Positions 41,507-54,540 of a stretch of DNA of 64,000 nt are shown in pieces. Source of the DNA: Adiantum capillus-veneris (taxonomy: Eukaryota; Streptophyta; Polypodiopsida; Polypodiales; Pteridaceae); assembly GCA_014529385.2 (NCBI GenBank), contig CM043953.1, forward strand, positions 93,873,342-93,937,341, written 5' to 3'. How positions within the stretch are numbered: the stretch's first letter is position 1; each line of letters starts with the position of its first letter. The notes under the pieces were generated by a model. It ran no database searches. It saw nothing but the letters and a program-made list of their open reading frames with translations, and was not told where the DNA came from. The position numbers and the translations under genes were made by a program.

Positions 41507-44500
41507 GTAAAAGCCATCATGGCATGTGACGAGGAAGAACAAACTCGAAAGTCGACTATGTCAGGCATGGGAGCGGCTGCTTGAAAGAGCAAACAAGTCG
41601 ATGAGCCAAGCCGTGTGCAGGCCCACTTAGCCGGGGAGGGTGCAAATCGACCAGCGCGGAATCAGGAGATCTTGGGCTCGATGATCTCGCACTGGGCACA
41701 GGTATGTTTTTCATTTCTTCATCTCTCTCCCTTGCGGCCTGTAGCGACCTGGGTTGTCTTCCACGCTGCCGCCATTGCGGTCTGCTGCTGTTGAACAGCT
41801 CGTTTCTCATTCGAACGCCCAAGGCCAACGGCCTTAGGGCAATTGAAGGTGCTAAGGGGAGGTGCCCATTGAAGAAAATCACTTCTCCTTTTCTTCTTCC
41901 GCTTGCCTTGGGCCATCGAAGCCAGGCATACAAGGTAACATCAATCATCAGCTATGGCATAATATTTATGTGATATTTTCAAAATTACTGAAATTTTGAT
42001 TCAATATGATTCTATTCGGCGGTTTGAGTTGCATGTGATTATGGACTCATTAGACCAAGCAAAGAGCCACATACATGGACCACCTTGTCACCAATAGTTG
42101 TCATCGAGACGGTTACCAACGGGGATTTTTGTTTGCAACATTTCCACAAGGATTATGCATTCACCGGCAAGGAGCTAGTATGCATTCACCGTCGTGGAGT
42201 AATCCAAGCATATGGAAATTGTGGGCAATCGTGCAAGATGCACACGGATTAAATGTGAAGCAAGGCTTTGTAATATGAACTACAACAATATGCAATTCCC
42301 GTTGTTGGACCTTCAGGTCAGGCAAGGTCGGGTGCATGAAAATACAGGCAAGGCCTATGACATGTAGAGCAAAGATGCTCGGCACGGCCGACTAGTTGTT
42401 TCATTTAGGTCCATATCGGCATGCTGCATCCAAGCGCTTCCAAGGAGAATTGTAGAGAGTACATGTATTCTTTATTCCTAAACTTACACTAGTTTGTCGA
42501 AAATAATTCTCCTCGACACGGTTGAGGAACGATACACACACTTTTTTGTCAATCCTATTTAGACTTCGAGTTGGACACAAGTGCAAGAAATTGCTAGAGC
42601 TGCAAAACGTTGGGCATGCATGGTCATGCCATATGCAAGATATTGGCAACATAGCATGTCGATTCGCAGGATTACTGAGACGGCAAGCACAAGGTGCTTT
42701 TGTCGCGCTAGCTTTTTGTGACACAAGCAAGCATGCACGGCATGTCTTGGACGATTCTTATGCATGATTGCACCTTCAACACTCCAAACACAAGCATGGC
42801 TTGTGACATTTTATGCAAAGCTTTGACTCAAGAATACACATGGTTCGAGGTTCACGGATGCTCAAAAACGTAGGCACTGTGGCCAATATGACAAATTGCT
42901 CCTGAATAGGAGGGCATTAAAACCTTGCATGGTTGGATCATGCTAAGGGTTGTGGTTAGCAAACTTTGGTTGTCCAAAGACCAATGACTAGTTCGACGAC
43001 CAAAATCAAGCAAGGCTTGCGTACGACATGATCTCGTTTCACAACAAGGCTTCTGTCCATGCCTCGCAAAGGTTAGGGCAGAGTAGTGCTAGAGAATCTC
43101 AAGGAGATCGACACGGTCTGTTGCTAATCTTGATGAAGAAGGCAACAGGTGCTCAACATGATCTACCATTAATGACCATTTCAAGAAGCTATCAAGAAAA
43201 TTGTTTGGGCTTGTTTTCCCTGGCACAAGGATTCGTCTCTGTAATCAAGACAAGCAGGACATTTGTCAATGAGCAAGAGTATCTGTAGCTCCGAGTCATG
43301 GTAGCATCCAAAGTGGGTCTACTGAAAAGTATCATGCAAAGACAAAGACCTCCATGATCGGCCTATGCAATGTGCATACAAAATTGGCACGGAAATTGGC
43401 GATATGTTTGCAGGTTATTTCCTATTACAGGTTATTCATTATGTACCGGATAGGTGTATAGGACATACGAGGGCATCTATGTAGATATGGCTATGAGCCG
43501 TTTTGGAATGAGTTTTTCCTTCCAAATTTCATGCCAACTGGTTGCAGCAACAACGACCATGTTAGCCAAGTTTAAGTTCTTCTTGTTTTCTCTGTTTACA
43601 CTTTACTTGGCAATTACTGTCATTGTGCAAAGCAAAGTGCTTTGGAAATTTTATTTGAAGCAAGGCTTCTCCCTTGTGCCAAGGTACTACCCAATCACTT
43701 GGCATCACGGGTAGTGGCACACGAGTTTAGGAAACTAGCCAACTGGAAATATCAACTCACAGAATCCCTACCAGTCTAAACTGTGCAAGGCACTTATGGT
43801 TTTGGTTCTCACGTTTGAGGCCATCACTCTCGCCAAGGGCTTCCAAATCTATATGCAAGACATGCTAACCAAGTGGCATAAATTCCACCGCTTCAAAGAT
43901 TACGCTTTCGCTATCACACCAGACACTCTGTCAACGGACAACCTAAGTTCTGCATGGTCTCAATTGATGGTTGCTATCAACGCACAATACCACTAAATGG
44001 AACCTAAATCTAGGACCTATTTCACTGGAAAAGTGCCATATCAAGTCATTTTTGTAAAGTCACGATCCATACATGGTAAGAGGGTCAAGCTGTGGCTTGT
44101 GTTTTCTATTCCCTCTATCGATGAGAGTGTTATACAGGAAGATTGTTGCATGCTTATAGGATAAGCTGCAAGTCAGGCATAAGATGCATCAGAGCACATA
44201 GATGGGGCACAACAGATACAAACTCGTCACTTAAGGAAAGTTCCTCAGCCCATCACTTTCTCTCTCTCTTTCTTATTTCTCTCCATGAATAATGAAAACT
44301 TTCTACGCAATTTTTGAGACATGTTTTGCTTCGGAGTCAGCATGAGCCAAGGTGCTCTCTAACTCTCAGCTAGAAATTGGGCAAGACGCCCTCTACAACT
44401 CTTCATCGTTTCCTTGAGTGAACACTAATTGCCATAAGGGCTATGCACCACACATGCTGACTAGGAGTCATTGTCAGATCTCGGGTATGACCCAATGGTT

Positions 44501-46842
44501 GGCATTCCTTGGGGGATTGTTCTTATGGTCAATCATCTGCCCACTGGAGTACACATCGAATACATCGACATTAATGGACGAGCAAGAATCTTGTCATTTT
44601 GGAAGATTAGGGTGTCATTTTTGCACTATATGTTTTTAGTGCGACGCTCCAGTAGAGTTTTTGATACTCTTCAGCTGATCTATACCATGGGTATAGAGGC
44701 AGCAAGCAGTTGAGACCGCAAGCCTGTTGATACGAGCAAGGCATCTCACTTATGTGGATTTCTTGTTCTCCCTCTCTATAGCACTACAAGTATCTATGGA
44801 CGCATTGTTTTGGGGTGAGATCCGCGGGTGCTTACTAAATCACCCCATAGGCATTGAAAATCACACTTTGATCTATTCCCGTTATACTTTCAAGGAAAGA
44901 ATTCCGCAATCTACCACACGGTAGTAGAAAAATTCAACTTTTCAAGTTGATTCTCATCATTCTGTACACTATTAACTATGTTGGTTACCGTTACCTGTTA
45001 GTTGAGCAGTTTCTACAAAAGGTCTTACCAAGGGGTTTGCCTACGTAGATTCTACCCAACGGGTTTGGATTGCGAAGGCAACACCCAGGGTTTCGAGTGC
45101 AATGTTGCTTAGTTTTTTCACAGGTGGGAGGTGTACTCCTGTGCATTTGAATATGGGTAACTGAACTTTCAGTTCAATCCCGAGGGCCATGCCAAGGGCA
45201 TGTCGAAAAAAGCATTTTGGGCCGTAGTGTCCAAAGTACATTATGCTGTTATGAATCCACTTGTAGGATTCAATTTGGCACATGTCGTCACATGGGATAC
45301 AACATGGTCTAGGAACTCAAGGAGTTCGGTTTAGCCAGTGTGGAGCAAAGAATGAGGGTCCCTCTCACTCTTGTCGCTCGCAGAGTGTTTAGAGTTACCT
45401 TCACACACAAGTACATCTTGTACTTGAAGGATGTTCTTTTTACACATCCTTACATAAGACATATTCCACATGTGGAGAATATGAGTCTCTCGACTGACAC
45501 TGGTGCCATTATTTCAATTATGTGTCACGACAAAGTCCCGAGGTGCTGGTCAAATTTGTTTTCTAGACCATTTTCAACACGATGTATCAGGAGAAATTTC
45601 AGTGGCCAGAAATTGTTGGATACTTAAAATGACTTGTTCAGCTACAAGTATTGCTAAACAACATTACCGAATATTTAGTTTCTTTTCGGAACTATTTACG
45701 TTCCTCTTTACTGTGTGCTACGCACATCACATTTGCCATAAGTACTGGCAAGGAGGATCATGGATATCCAGGTTCCGATCTATTTTCAGCTAAATGCATG
45801 CACACTAGGTGTTATGGGTCCTAGTGTTTAGCAAAGGCTGATTTGGAACGGCATGCATATTCCTCAAGTTATTGCTTATGAAGCATTCTGCACTCTATGT
45901 GCAGTATCTCTATGAGATTACTTTTGGGGTCAACTAATCATCGATAGAGGTCATGGCTCGGTTTGGGTGTTTGTGGGATTTTCAAGTTCACCATGGTGGT
46001 TATTCCGTACATTGTTGATTCCTTGACAATGTTATACGATATTGCAAATCCCCATTTACCAGTCGTCTGGGAAGACTGTCTGTAAACCGTGGGGGAAACA
46101 TACATCAGTACTGTCAGTATCCAAGGGGATAGGCAGATTACAAAGTGTAATCTTGGGCTAAAGGATATGCAAAGTGCGTACATTAGCACCAAGCAATCCA
46201 ATTAATAAGCATTTATTGCTCTTCTTGGAGTTTACTTACTATCAGTTAATGCATGTTGCAACTAGGTAGTCTCTTCATGTATAAGTCAGGTTCTCAACCT
46301 TGACACTAGTTAGGGTGGGGTTGTTTACTGATGAAAATTGAGAACAAGTCAAGGACTTACACTTGGCTGATGAGTTAGGTCAGCAAGTTACTTTCACCGA
46401 AAGTGAAAAGAGGTACTCTTTAAGGTACATCTTTGTCGTGATAACTCGTTTATCATGCTCATGTACGTTCTAAATGGAGTCTACACACTAGATGGTTGCA
46501 AATGGACAACAATGTGGAAAATCAAGATGCTACTCTTGGTTTCATTAAACCTCCGGCGGAACCATGTTCCGGGCAACCAAATAGCTGGATCCATGAGGGA
46601 TGCCACTTGGGAAAACATTAGTGTTCTTAAGAAGAAGTTCCCCACTTTTGTTTTCGAGGACAAAAACTCTTCTTTAAGGGGGGAGTAATGTCAGGACACT
46701 GGCAAGGCCGGACTAGACAAGGGCAGGGCCGGGCTAGGCAGTGTGAAAAGGGAGTCCAACTAGGGCAAAGGGCCAGGGGCCAATGCTATATAGTGGGTGG
46801 TTGGGTGGTGGACTCTCAGGCTCTAGCTTCCCTTGTCTTATA
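41208..46842 (+). mobile_element. Element G: LTR retrotransposon with very short LTRs
   Basis: LTRs of 156 bp (41208-41363) and 154 bp (46689-46842), TGTCAGGACAC to TTTTACA/TTATA, with perfect target duplications gttgc (41203-41207 and 46843-46847). Primer-binding site TGGTATCAGAGC at 41365-41376; polypurine tract AAGGGGGGAGTAA before 46689. The 5.3-kb internal region starts with (CT)n (41429-41504) and a possible Gag start (MACDEEEQTRKST at 41520). No clear RT could be read. The last 100 bp read DATWENISVLKKKFPTFVFE then DK, like a gypsy chromodomain tail, so a decayed Ty3/gypsy origin is my best guess. Confidence 0.85.
41505..46688 (+). pseudogene. Element G internal coding remnants
   Basis: Short open segments only. 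Possible Gag start at 41520, then a broken frame to about 41700. Segments at 43796-43996, 44471-44713 and 45340-45627 are on the same strand but match nothing I recognise with confidence. The 3' end (46590-46687) has the DATWE, FPTF and EDK layout seen at the end of gypsy Pol. Confidence 0.45.
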
Positions 46843-47282
46843 GTTGCAACCTGAATTGATTCTTTGACACGAAGACAAGGTACTAAGAAATGGTAAGATT
46901 ATTCGACGATATGTCATAATAACTAATATCTATTTCTCCTAAATGATTTTCTCATGATAAGCTGATCATTTAATATGGGGAAGTACCAGGAGAGAAAAAG
47001 CTAGATTATTGGTAAGGCTAGCAGACTGGTCATAGTAGGGATCCAAAAGAGGGAAAAATAGGGATCCAAAGGGGGACCATCTGCACAAGAGCAATGTGCA
47101 AGCAATGGGCTTCAAAGACCTAAGGTTCAGCCCATTAAGCCTTCCAAAATGCTAAGGTTCCAAAATTCAAAGGTTAAGTCCAATGGTCATTGCTTAGGAA
47201 AATTGGATGGTAGTGTACACAAAGTCTTCAAAGACTCCTAAAGAGGAGGGGGCGACCCCTTTTAGTAGGGGATGAGAGAGAA

Positions 47283-47315
<33 letters not shown>

Positions 47316-48927
47316 GGATCCCTTTACACAAAGGGAATAGGGGACACATGTCAGCTCCCTAGCCCAGTTGCCCCCAAGCCCAGTTGCCCCCAAGGTGCAT
47401 TCAAATCCTATTGGATGGCCATAGAGGTGGACCAATGAGAATTAGGCTAGAGTACATTTAGTTTAATTCATTTTAAAACACTAAAAGAACCAATAGAAAT
47501 TAAGATCTCTAGAAGACTATTGGACAGTCTCCCAAGGGGTCCAATGGGCATTCAACATCCCAATGGCTTGCCTGATTCCTATTGGCCAGAAGAAAAAGGG
47601 GTCCAATGAGAGTTTAATTGCATTATTTAATTACCTAAAGCTCCCACAAAAAAGGAAAGGGGGACACATGTCACAAGGCTATCACTTATGCTTCTCAATT
47701 ATCATTGGCTAAGCTTTGTAGGGTCCAATGGGGTGCCATCATGAGTAAAATGCAAGAGAGGTCGACCAAGAGAGAGAGGGGGCTGATTTTGGCAAGGCAT
47801 TATCACACACACACTCACACAATCTCATTGTGAAGCAAAGAAGACTCTCTCTCCTTCTCAAGCTTCAATGGAAAGCTCATCATCATCTACTCCAAGCTTG
47901 TGAGAAGGGAGGCCTACACCAACAACTCTTGGCTTTGTGATGCAAATCCAACCAAGAGCCAAGCTCCAATGCATGCTCATCTCCTCTACCATGCTAATTA
48001 CTAAGCTATGCTAAGATTTTATGAGTGATTATGTGAGGAGATATACTTCTTTCTCGTAAGAATACTAGTTCTTCCTTTCAATCTACTCCATATCCCGCTA
48101 GCTCTCACCATCTTCAAAGGTGTGTGAGGTCTTGGGTCTGAGACCGTGAGGAAATTGATGTTGTGTTTTATAAGTGTGTGCATGGTGCTTGAAGCTTCCA
48201 TCTTCATTGCACCAACAAGTTATTGAAGGAACACAAAGTATTGTATTCTAAAATGTCTCTCTTGATGGGGAAAACCTATAAGACAAAGCCTTTTGGAGGG
48301 GGGACCGCCTCCATGTAAATCTGGTCCTCAACTATTGTCAATCGCTTAATTTCTCTCTCTTTTGAAGTATTGTTCATGCCTATCTAACTAGGTGTTATGA
48401 TTTTTGTTGCTCTCTCCATCCAAGCACTCTTGCTATGTTCATTAGGAATCTATTCTAATGAAATGCTCACTATGTTTATGCTATTTTCTGCTACACACAA
48501 GTTACTAGGCCATTAAATGTTACATTGGTATTAGAGCACAAGGTTTCTCTTTTCTTGCTCAAGAAGGGAGGTCCTCAAGCTAACTATAATTGGTTGGTAT
48601 TATTAATTGCAATTGAGTAAGTAGAATAGGGATTTTTTGGCCTGCTTTGTACAGATAACGGGGTATCACCGTCGAGAGCTATGGTCTTAATAGTGGAGTC
48701 CTACGGGCTTGCCTACGGCTTAACCACTATTGAGCTATTAGAAGCTTGACAGGAGCCGGTACTGTTTTGGTGTTGAAAGACCCTCTCTTCTATTCCTTGC
48801 AATTAATGATATTCGAGCCACGGGTACAGGAGCTTGAGTGCTTTTCTAAAGGGGTAAAGAGGAGTAGCAACTAGGTCTTGAAGTGCCAAAGTACACCTAA
48901 AAAAGTTTACACCTAAAAGTTGTTAGA

Positions 48928-49741
48928 ATGGCTGACAATAGTAAAGAGAGTGAAATTAATGTTGATAGCTTTGATTTTGCTAATGAGCAGGCTACTAATG
49001 ATGCCCCTATGCTTGTTAACTATCTTGTTTCTAGGCTTCAACAAGCCATGGGCAATCCATCCCTCCAAAGTGAAGTGCAACGACAGCTTTGTGCTCATGG
49101 GATTCTCCAAACTCCCCACCAAGAAGAGAGAGTACCTAGGAAGCCTCCTTTTGAGACTTCCAAAAGAGGCCTCTCTCCGATTCGGGAAGAAGAAGAGAAT
49201 CCGTACGAAGGGCTCAAAAATCTACGACTTGAAGACACATCTCCTTCCCAAAGGAGAACTCAAGAGCCACCAAAGAACGAGAAAGAAGTGAGTCTCCTGC
49301 CACCTCGGTGGAGATGGCTCCACAAAGACGGCGAGCAAAACACTCTCCAACACCCCCTAAACGGAGAAGACCATCGCACACTTCTCCACACCATAATTCA
49401 AAGAGGGATGATAGAAAACAAGAGAAGAAAAAGGCGAGAAAGAGGTCACCCTCTTCTCAATCTTCTTCATCCTCTTCCTCTTATGAAGAATGTGATGGTG
49501 CAGACAAGGAAGACCAAGGGAAGAAAAAGGCGAGAAAGAGGTCACCCTCTTCTCCATCTCCTCAAATTCTTCCTCTTCTGAAGAAAGTGATGGTGCAACA
49601 TTCAAACCACCAAAAAGAAGAGGCCATAGGAAATCCTATGCCACATGGAAGAGGTCGTCCAAGCTTAATAAGTTCAAAGAGGGAGGAAAGAACATCTCTT
49701 TCCTCACCTACGATGGCACCTTTGATGCTACGGACAAAGTC
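48928..49741 (+). pseudogene. Element E Gag N-terminus with R/S-rich repeats
   Basis: Starts MADNSKESEINVDSFDFANE after a 400-bp leader. After about 120 residues the frame shifts near 49300 into an R/S-rich region. There KKKARKRSPSSQSSSSSSSY recurs about 75 bp later as KKKARKRSPSSPS. Another shift near 49590 leads to YDGTFDATDKVLAFIQQYDA at the start of the Gag core. RS-like tracts of this sort could bind RNA; that is inference. Confidence 0.75.
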
Positions 49742-50668
49742 TTGGCCTTCATTCAACAATACGATGCGGCGTTTGGAGATGAGGGCTTCATTAAGTCCTC
49801 TGAGCTACGCCATGTAGTTATGCATTTTCAAAAGTTTGCCAGGCAATGGTGGTCTAGCCTACGGGAAAACGGTGAAGCCCCACAAACATGGAAAGCTTTA
49901 AGAGCTTCCATCATGAAGCAGTTTTTGGCTACTGATGCCAAAGACAAAGTACTCACTGAATGGCGAATCTTGAAGCTCTTTCCTCACGAATCTATTCACA
50001 AATATGTAGACAAGTTTTGGGACTTACATCTCAAAGCCACTGTCTTCAAAAAGATGGATTTTGGAGAGCAGAAACAACAATTTTGTGCGGGCTTAACTGA
50101 AGATATGGCGGAGTATGTCAACTCCCATAGGCCACGCACCATATCTGCGGTCATGCACCATACCATGGTGGCTTCACGAATCAATTTCCAAACAGGGGCT
50201 AAGAGAAATCTTAAGCCCACAGAGAACAAGGACCGTAACAATGAACCTAAGGGGAAGTACAATGTCCAAAAGTCTCCTAAAGGCAAGACCAACAACAACA
50301 AAGCTAAGCAGAAGAGAGTTTATAAATGCAAAAATAAACTCTCTCCTGAAGATCTTGAGCATTATCGTAAAGATAACTGTTGTTTCGAGTGCGGGGAGCA
50401 AGGGCATGCTTATCGTGCTTGCCCCCACAAGAATACACGAAATGATCCTCCTAGAGCTACCTTGGTCAAAATCCAAGAAGAGGATGCTCAACACAAAGGA
50501 TCTCCTCTATGCCATGCTTGGGGAAAGGTAAGAGAACATGACGCTTTTATTCTCTTTGACCCTGGTTCTACTCACAATTTTATATCCACAGAGTTGGCCA
50601 CCAAGCTAGGCATCCAAGCCTATGAGATAGGAGATGTCCTACCGATCGATGGTGCTTACAAGGGGTAA
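49742..50668 (+). CDS. Element E Gag core, zinc knuckle and protease
   Basis: A 308-residue open frame. The Gag core has FQKFARQWWSSLREN, TWKALRASIMKQFLAT and KYVDKFWDLHLKATVF. A basic linker and the knuckle CFECGEQGHAYRAC (residues about 216-229) follow, then the retropepsin-like start AFILFDPGSTHNFISTELAT. D-P-G-S in place of D-S/T-G is, to my knowledge, a common variant in plant gypsy elements. The TAA at 50666 is premature, because the protease continues in frame (EASVTPLIGKLRLHVQSYVE) to about 50910. Confidence 0.85.
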   Translation: MAFIQQYDAAFGDEGFIKSSELRHVVMHFQKFARQWWSSLRENGEAPQTWKALRASIMKQFLATDAKDKVLTEWRILKLFPHESIHKYVDKFWDLHLKATVFKKMDFGEQKQQFCAGLTEDMAEYVNSHRPRTISAVMHHTMVASRINFQTGAKRNLKPTENKDRNNEPKGKYNVQKSPKGKTNNNKAKQKRVYKCKNKLSPEDLEHYRKDNCCFECGEQGHAYRACPHKNTRNDPPRATLVKIQEEDAQHKGSPLCHAWGKVREHDAFILFDPGSTHNFISTELATKLGIQAYEIGDVLPIDGAYKG

Positions 50669-51193
50669 GAAGCTTCAGTCACTCCCTTAATTGGGAAATT
50701 GAGGCTCCATGTCCAAAGCTATGTGGAGAAAGAGGACTTCTTTATCTCTCCTCTCATACATGAGGATGTAATCCTAAGGGCACCATGGTTTGATCACATG
50801 GCTGCCAATGTTAAATTCCCTGAAAGGAAAATCTACTTTAGGTTTAGGGAAAAAGATATGTACATAGATGCTAAGGAGTTGGGTAACACCATACCGATTG
50901 TACATACGTAAGCTTTTAATAAGTCAATAAAGAGCTCTATTTCCGTGTACATGATTTTTGTTAAAGATTCTCAAAATGAACCTAATGCTTTAGTAAAAGA
51001 AAATATAAACAATCACAAGGAATTAGAGTTATCCAATTTTCTCAAGGGATTTCAAGATGTTTTTATTGACGACATCCCTTGTAAACTACCTCCTAAATGA
51101 GGCAATGCTGACCATGCAATTGAACTTCTTCCAGGAAGTTCACCGCCTAATAAACCTCCTTATAGAGTTTCTCAAGCTCAACAAGAGGAGATT

Positions 51194-51748
51194 ATGCGGC
51201 AAGTGCATGAGTTAGTTGATAAGGGCATGGTTAGGCCTAGCTCATCTCCATTTTTTTCACCCGTGCTATTAGTGCAAAATAAAGATGGCACATATTGTAT
51301 GTGTGTCGACTATAGAGCACTAAATAGGGTCACTATCAAAAATAGGTTTCTCATTCCACGGGTAGAAGACCTATTTGATAAGCTGCAAGGTTCCACCTAC
51401 TTCAATAGGATTGACCTAAAAAGTGGCTACCATCAAATACGGATAGTTGATCAAGACATTGTAAAGATCGCATTTTGCACCATGTTTGGTCTTTACGAAT
51501 ACATTGTCATGCCTTTTGTCTTGACCAATGCACCAGCCACATTTAACCTCTTGATGGAGAAGCTATTCAGGCCTCACCGAACCTTTACTGGAGTATTCTT
51601 TGATGATATTATCATCTACTCTAATTCACTAGACGAACACAAGCAACACCTCCAGGTAATATTTCAAGTCTTACGAGAGAATAAAATTTATATTAATCGA
51701 AAGAAAAGTCTTACAAGAGATTCGGTATTTAGGTCACATTATCTCTGA
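51194..51748 (+). CDS. Element E reverse transcriptase
   Basis: A 184-residue open frame with the RT blocks in order: [70 protein letters not shown] and the catalytic GVFFDDIIIYS. It copies element RNA into DNA in the cytoplasmic particle. It ends by frameshift at about 51710; the next block, IRYLGHIISEDGIQTDPSKL, is in another frame. Confidence 0.92.
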   Translation: MRQVHELVDKGMVRPSSSPFFSPVLLVQNKDGTYCMCVDYRALNRVTIKNRFLIPRVEDLFDKLQGSTYFNRIDLKSGYHQIRIVDQDIVKIAFCTMFGLYEYIVMPFVLTNAPATFNLLMEKLFRPHRTFTGVFFDDIIIYSNSLDEHKQHLQVIFQVLRENKIYINRKKSLTRDSVFRSHYL

Positions 51749-52400
51749 AGATGGCATCCAAACGGATCCATCAAAGCTAGAGGTAATAAAAGAATGGCCT
51801 AATCCAAGGAATCTTCATAAACTAAGAAGATTTATAGGTATGTGTGCATACTATAGATGCTTCATAGAAAATTTCTCACAAATCGCGGGACCATTACATG
51901 ACCTAACAAAGAAAAATGTTAGGTATACATGGTCTGCCAAGGAGAACAATGCTTTCAAAAAGCTTAAAGAACAGCTTATATCTCAGCGTGTGCTTACACT
52001 GTCAGATCTCTCAAAACCATAGCCTACAAAAGTCGAAGCTCGACCCTGTTGACAAAGCTCTAGGAATATATGAAAAGGAACTCCTCATAGTGCTACATGC
52101 CTTAGACTTGTGAAAGCACTATTTATTGGTGACTCCTTTCATTATGTGGACGGATCACCAAAGCCTTAAGTACTTCATGACGTAGACAAAGCTCTCCAAC
52201 AAACAAATGAGGTGGGAAAATTTCCTTTTGCAATTTCATTTTTATATTGCTCACATTGCTGGCAAGCATAATCAAGAAGTCGATGCACTCTCAAGACGGT
52301 CGAGAGTGAATATTGTTTCCATAGCAACTCACAATGATCTATCTTCGATGATAGATGAGTACGCTATTGATCTGATGTGATTTTAGTCCTTGCATTAGGG
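51749..52400 (+). pseudogene. Element E RNase H
   Basis: After the frameshift, PNPRNLHKLRRFIGMCAYYR, then YTWSAKENNAFKKLKEQLIS (connection region), a stop at 52020, and EARPC-like then YEKELLIVLHALDL and TDHQSLKYFM-type blocks near 52150. A deletion and several stops interrupt the domain. Confidence 0.75.
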
Positions 52401-52576
52401 AAGAAAGAGGTACCATTTACTTTACAAGATGGTTATCTTCTCTATGGCAATAGACTATGCGTTACTAACTCACTACGTGAGAAAGTAATGTATGAATCTC
52501 ATGCTCCTCCTTATGCGGGGAATAGAGGATACATCCTACCCTAAAAGGGATTGAAACATATTTCTATTGGCCTACC

Positions 52577-53440
52577 ATGAAAGCAAACATACAAGAGTAT
52601 GTTTCTATATGTGTGGGATGCCAAAAGACGAAGTTTGATAGAGGGAAGCAACCTGGATTGCTTCAACCTTTTCCAATCCCTAATTCACCATGGGAGAGCA
52701 TATCCATGGATTTTATCTTTGGATTGCCTAAGTCTATCCATGGGAATACGGGAATATGGACGATGGTAGACATGTTCAGCAAACAAGCTCATTTTATACC
52801 TGTCAAAAAGACTATCAAAGCCCATCAAATGGCAACCCTGTTCATATCATAAATTTTCAAGTACCATGGCTTGCCAATGTCTATAATGTCGGATAGAGAT
52901 CCTAGAATGACCAGTAATTTGTGGAAGGGTCTCTTCTAGAATTTAGGGACAATTCTAAACTTCTCTTCGCCCTATCACCCGCAAACGAATGGCCAAAGTG
53001 AAATAGCTATTCTTGATCTACTAAAAGCCTACGTAACGGAAGTAGATCAAAGGTCCCAATGGGAGAAGTACTTACCCTTAGTGGAGTATGCCTACAATAA
53101 TAATGTACATATCTCCATGAGAAAAGCACCTTTTGAGGTAATTGAAGGAAGATCCAAAAGTCCCCTGCTACTTAAGGTACACGGGAAGATCTTCGTTGTA
53201 GATGAGTATAGCCAAGACCTACAAGAATCGTTCCAAAAGATTAAGGATGCTATCTCTATCTCACAACAAAGACAAAAGGCTGCTGCCGATAAGCACAAAA
53301 GAGCCCAAGCCTTTAAAGAAAATAATTGGGTCTTGCTTAAATTTCCCAAGGCTCGATTAAAGCACATGACGGGCAAGAATCCTACGGGATACCAAAAGTA
53401 CTATGCTAAGTTAGCAAAAAGGTACTATGGTCCCTTCTAG
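52577..53440 (+). pseudogene. Element E integrase
   Basis: The N-terminal zinc-finger half is visible as CVGCQKTKFDRGKQPGLLQP, followed by PWESISMDFIFGLPKS and VDMFSKQAHFIPVKK. A stop at 52852 is followed by MSDRDPRMTSNLWK-type and YHPQTNGQSE blocks that hold the remaining catalytic residues. The open frame 53081-53440 has EYAYNNNVHISMRKAPFEVI and the conserved C-terminal KARLKHMTGKNP. Confidence 0.8.
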
Positions 53441-53757
53441 ATTCTTAGACCAATCAATGAATGGCCTATCAACTCAAGCTGCCTAGTCATTGGCTCATAC
53501 ACAATGCTTTTCATGTGATCCTACTAAAGCCTTACAAAGGAGAGCCACATCAAGAACCAACTATTGAAGGCCCACTGGAGATCGAGGACCAAGAAGAGGT
53601 GTTGCAGCCTGAGTCCATCCTCCAACATGAAGACAAGGTATTGAGAGCCGGTAAGAGATGATATCTTATTAAGTTTAAGAACTATCCTTGGATGCAAGGC
53701 ATGCAATTAAAAGATAACCTAAACCTTGTCAATGCTTACAATGCTTCCCTAGAGTAA
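53441..53757 (+). pseudogene. Element E post-integrase and chromodomain-like end
   Basis: HWLIHNAFHVILLKPYKGEP is followed by EIEDQEEVLQPESILQHEDK. After a stop at 53659 the chromodomain-like YLIKFKNYPW and LKDNLNLVNAYNASLE follow. Chromodomains on integrase are thought to steer chromoviruses to particular chromatin. This one is degraded. Confidence 0.7.
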
Positions 53758-54487
53758 GCAAATGTACAACTGTTTAAAATGAACAAAGTTTTTGTCTTAT
53801 AAGACTCTCTTTTTCTTTATTGTGCACACATGTTAAGTAGTATGCATGCTTAGGATCAAGTTTGCGGAGACGACGTCTTCCAAACACCAAGTAGAGCTTG
53901 TCACTCTACTATGGAAGATTGATAGGACTAATGCGCAGGCATGCTTGCTGCAGCTTAGGCTATCAAGCGCCAAATGGATTAGTCATCCATTCTGGAACAA
54001 TGTCGTAGGGTAAGATAGGGATCCTCTACCCGCTAGAAAAAGGACTAATGAATAGGCTTTATCTTCTCTACCCCATAGTTGAGGACGACTATGATTTCAA
54101 GAGAGAGGTAATTTCATAATAACTAATATCTAATTCTCCTAAATGATTTTCTTATGTTAAACTGATCATTTAATATGGAGAAGTATCAGGAGAGAAAAAG
54201 CTAGATTATTGGTAAGGCTAGCAGACTGGTCACACTAGGGATCCACCAAAGGAGGGAAAATAGGGATCCAAAGGGGGACCATCTGCACAAGAGCAATGTG
54301 CAAGCAATGGGCTTCAAAGACCTAAGGTTCAGCCCATTAAGACTTCCAAAATGCTAAGGTTCCAAAATTCAAAGGTTAAATCCAATGGTCATTGCTTAGG
54401 AAAATTGGATGCTTGGTAGTGTACACAAAGTCTTCAAAGACTCCTAAAGAGGAGGGGCGAGCCCTTTTAGCAGGGAATGAGAGAGAA

Positions 54488-54540
<53 letters not shown>

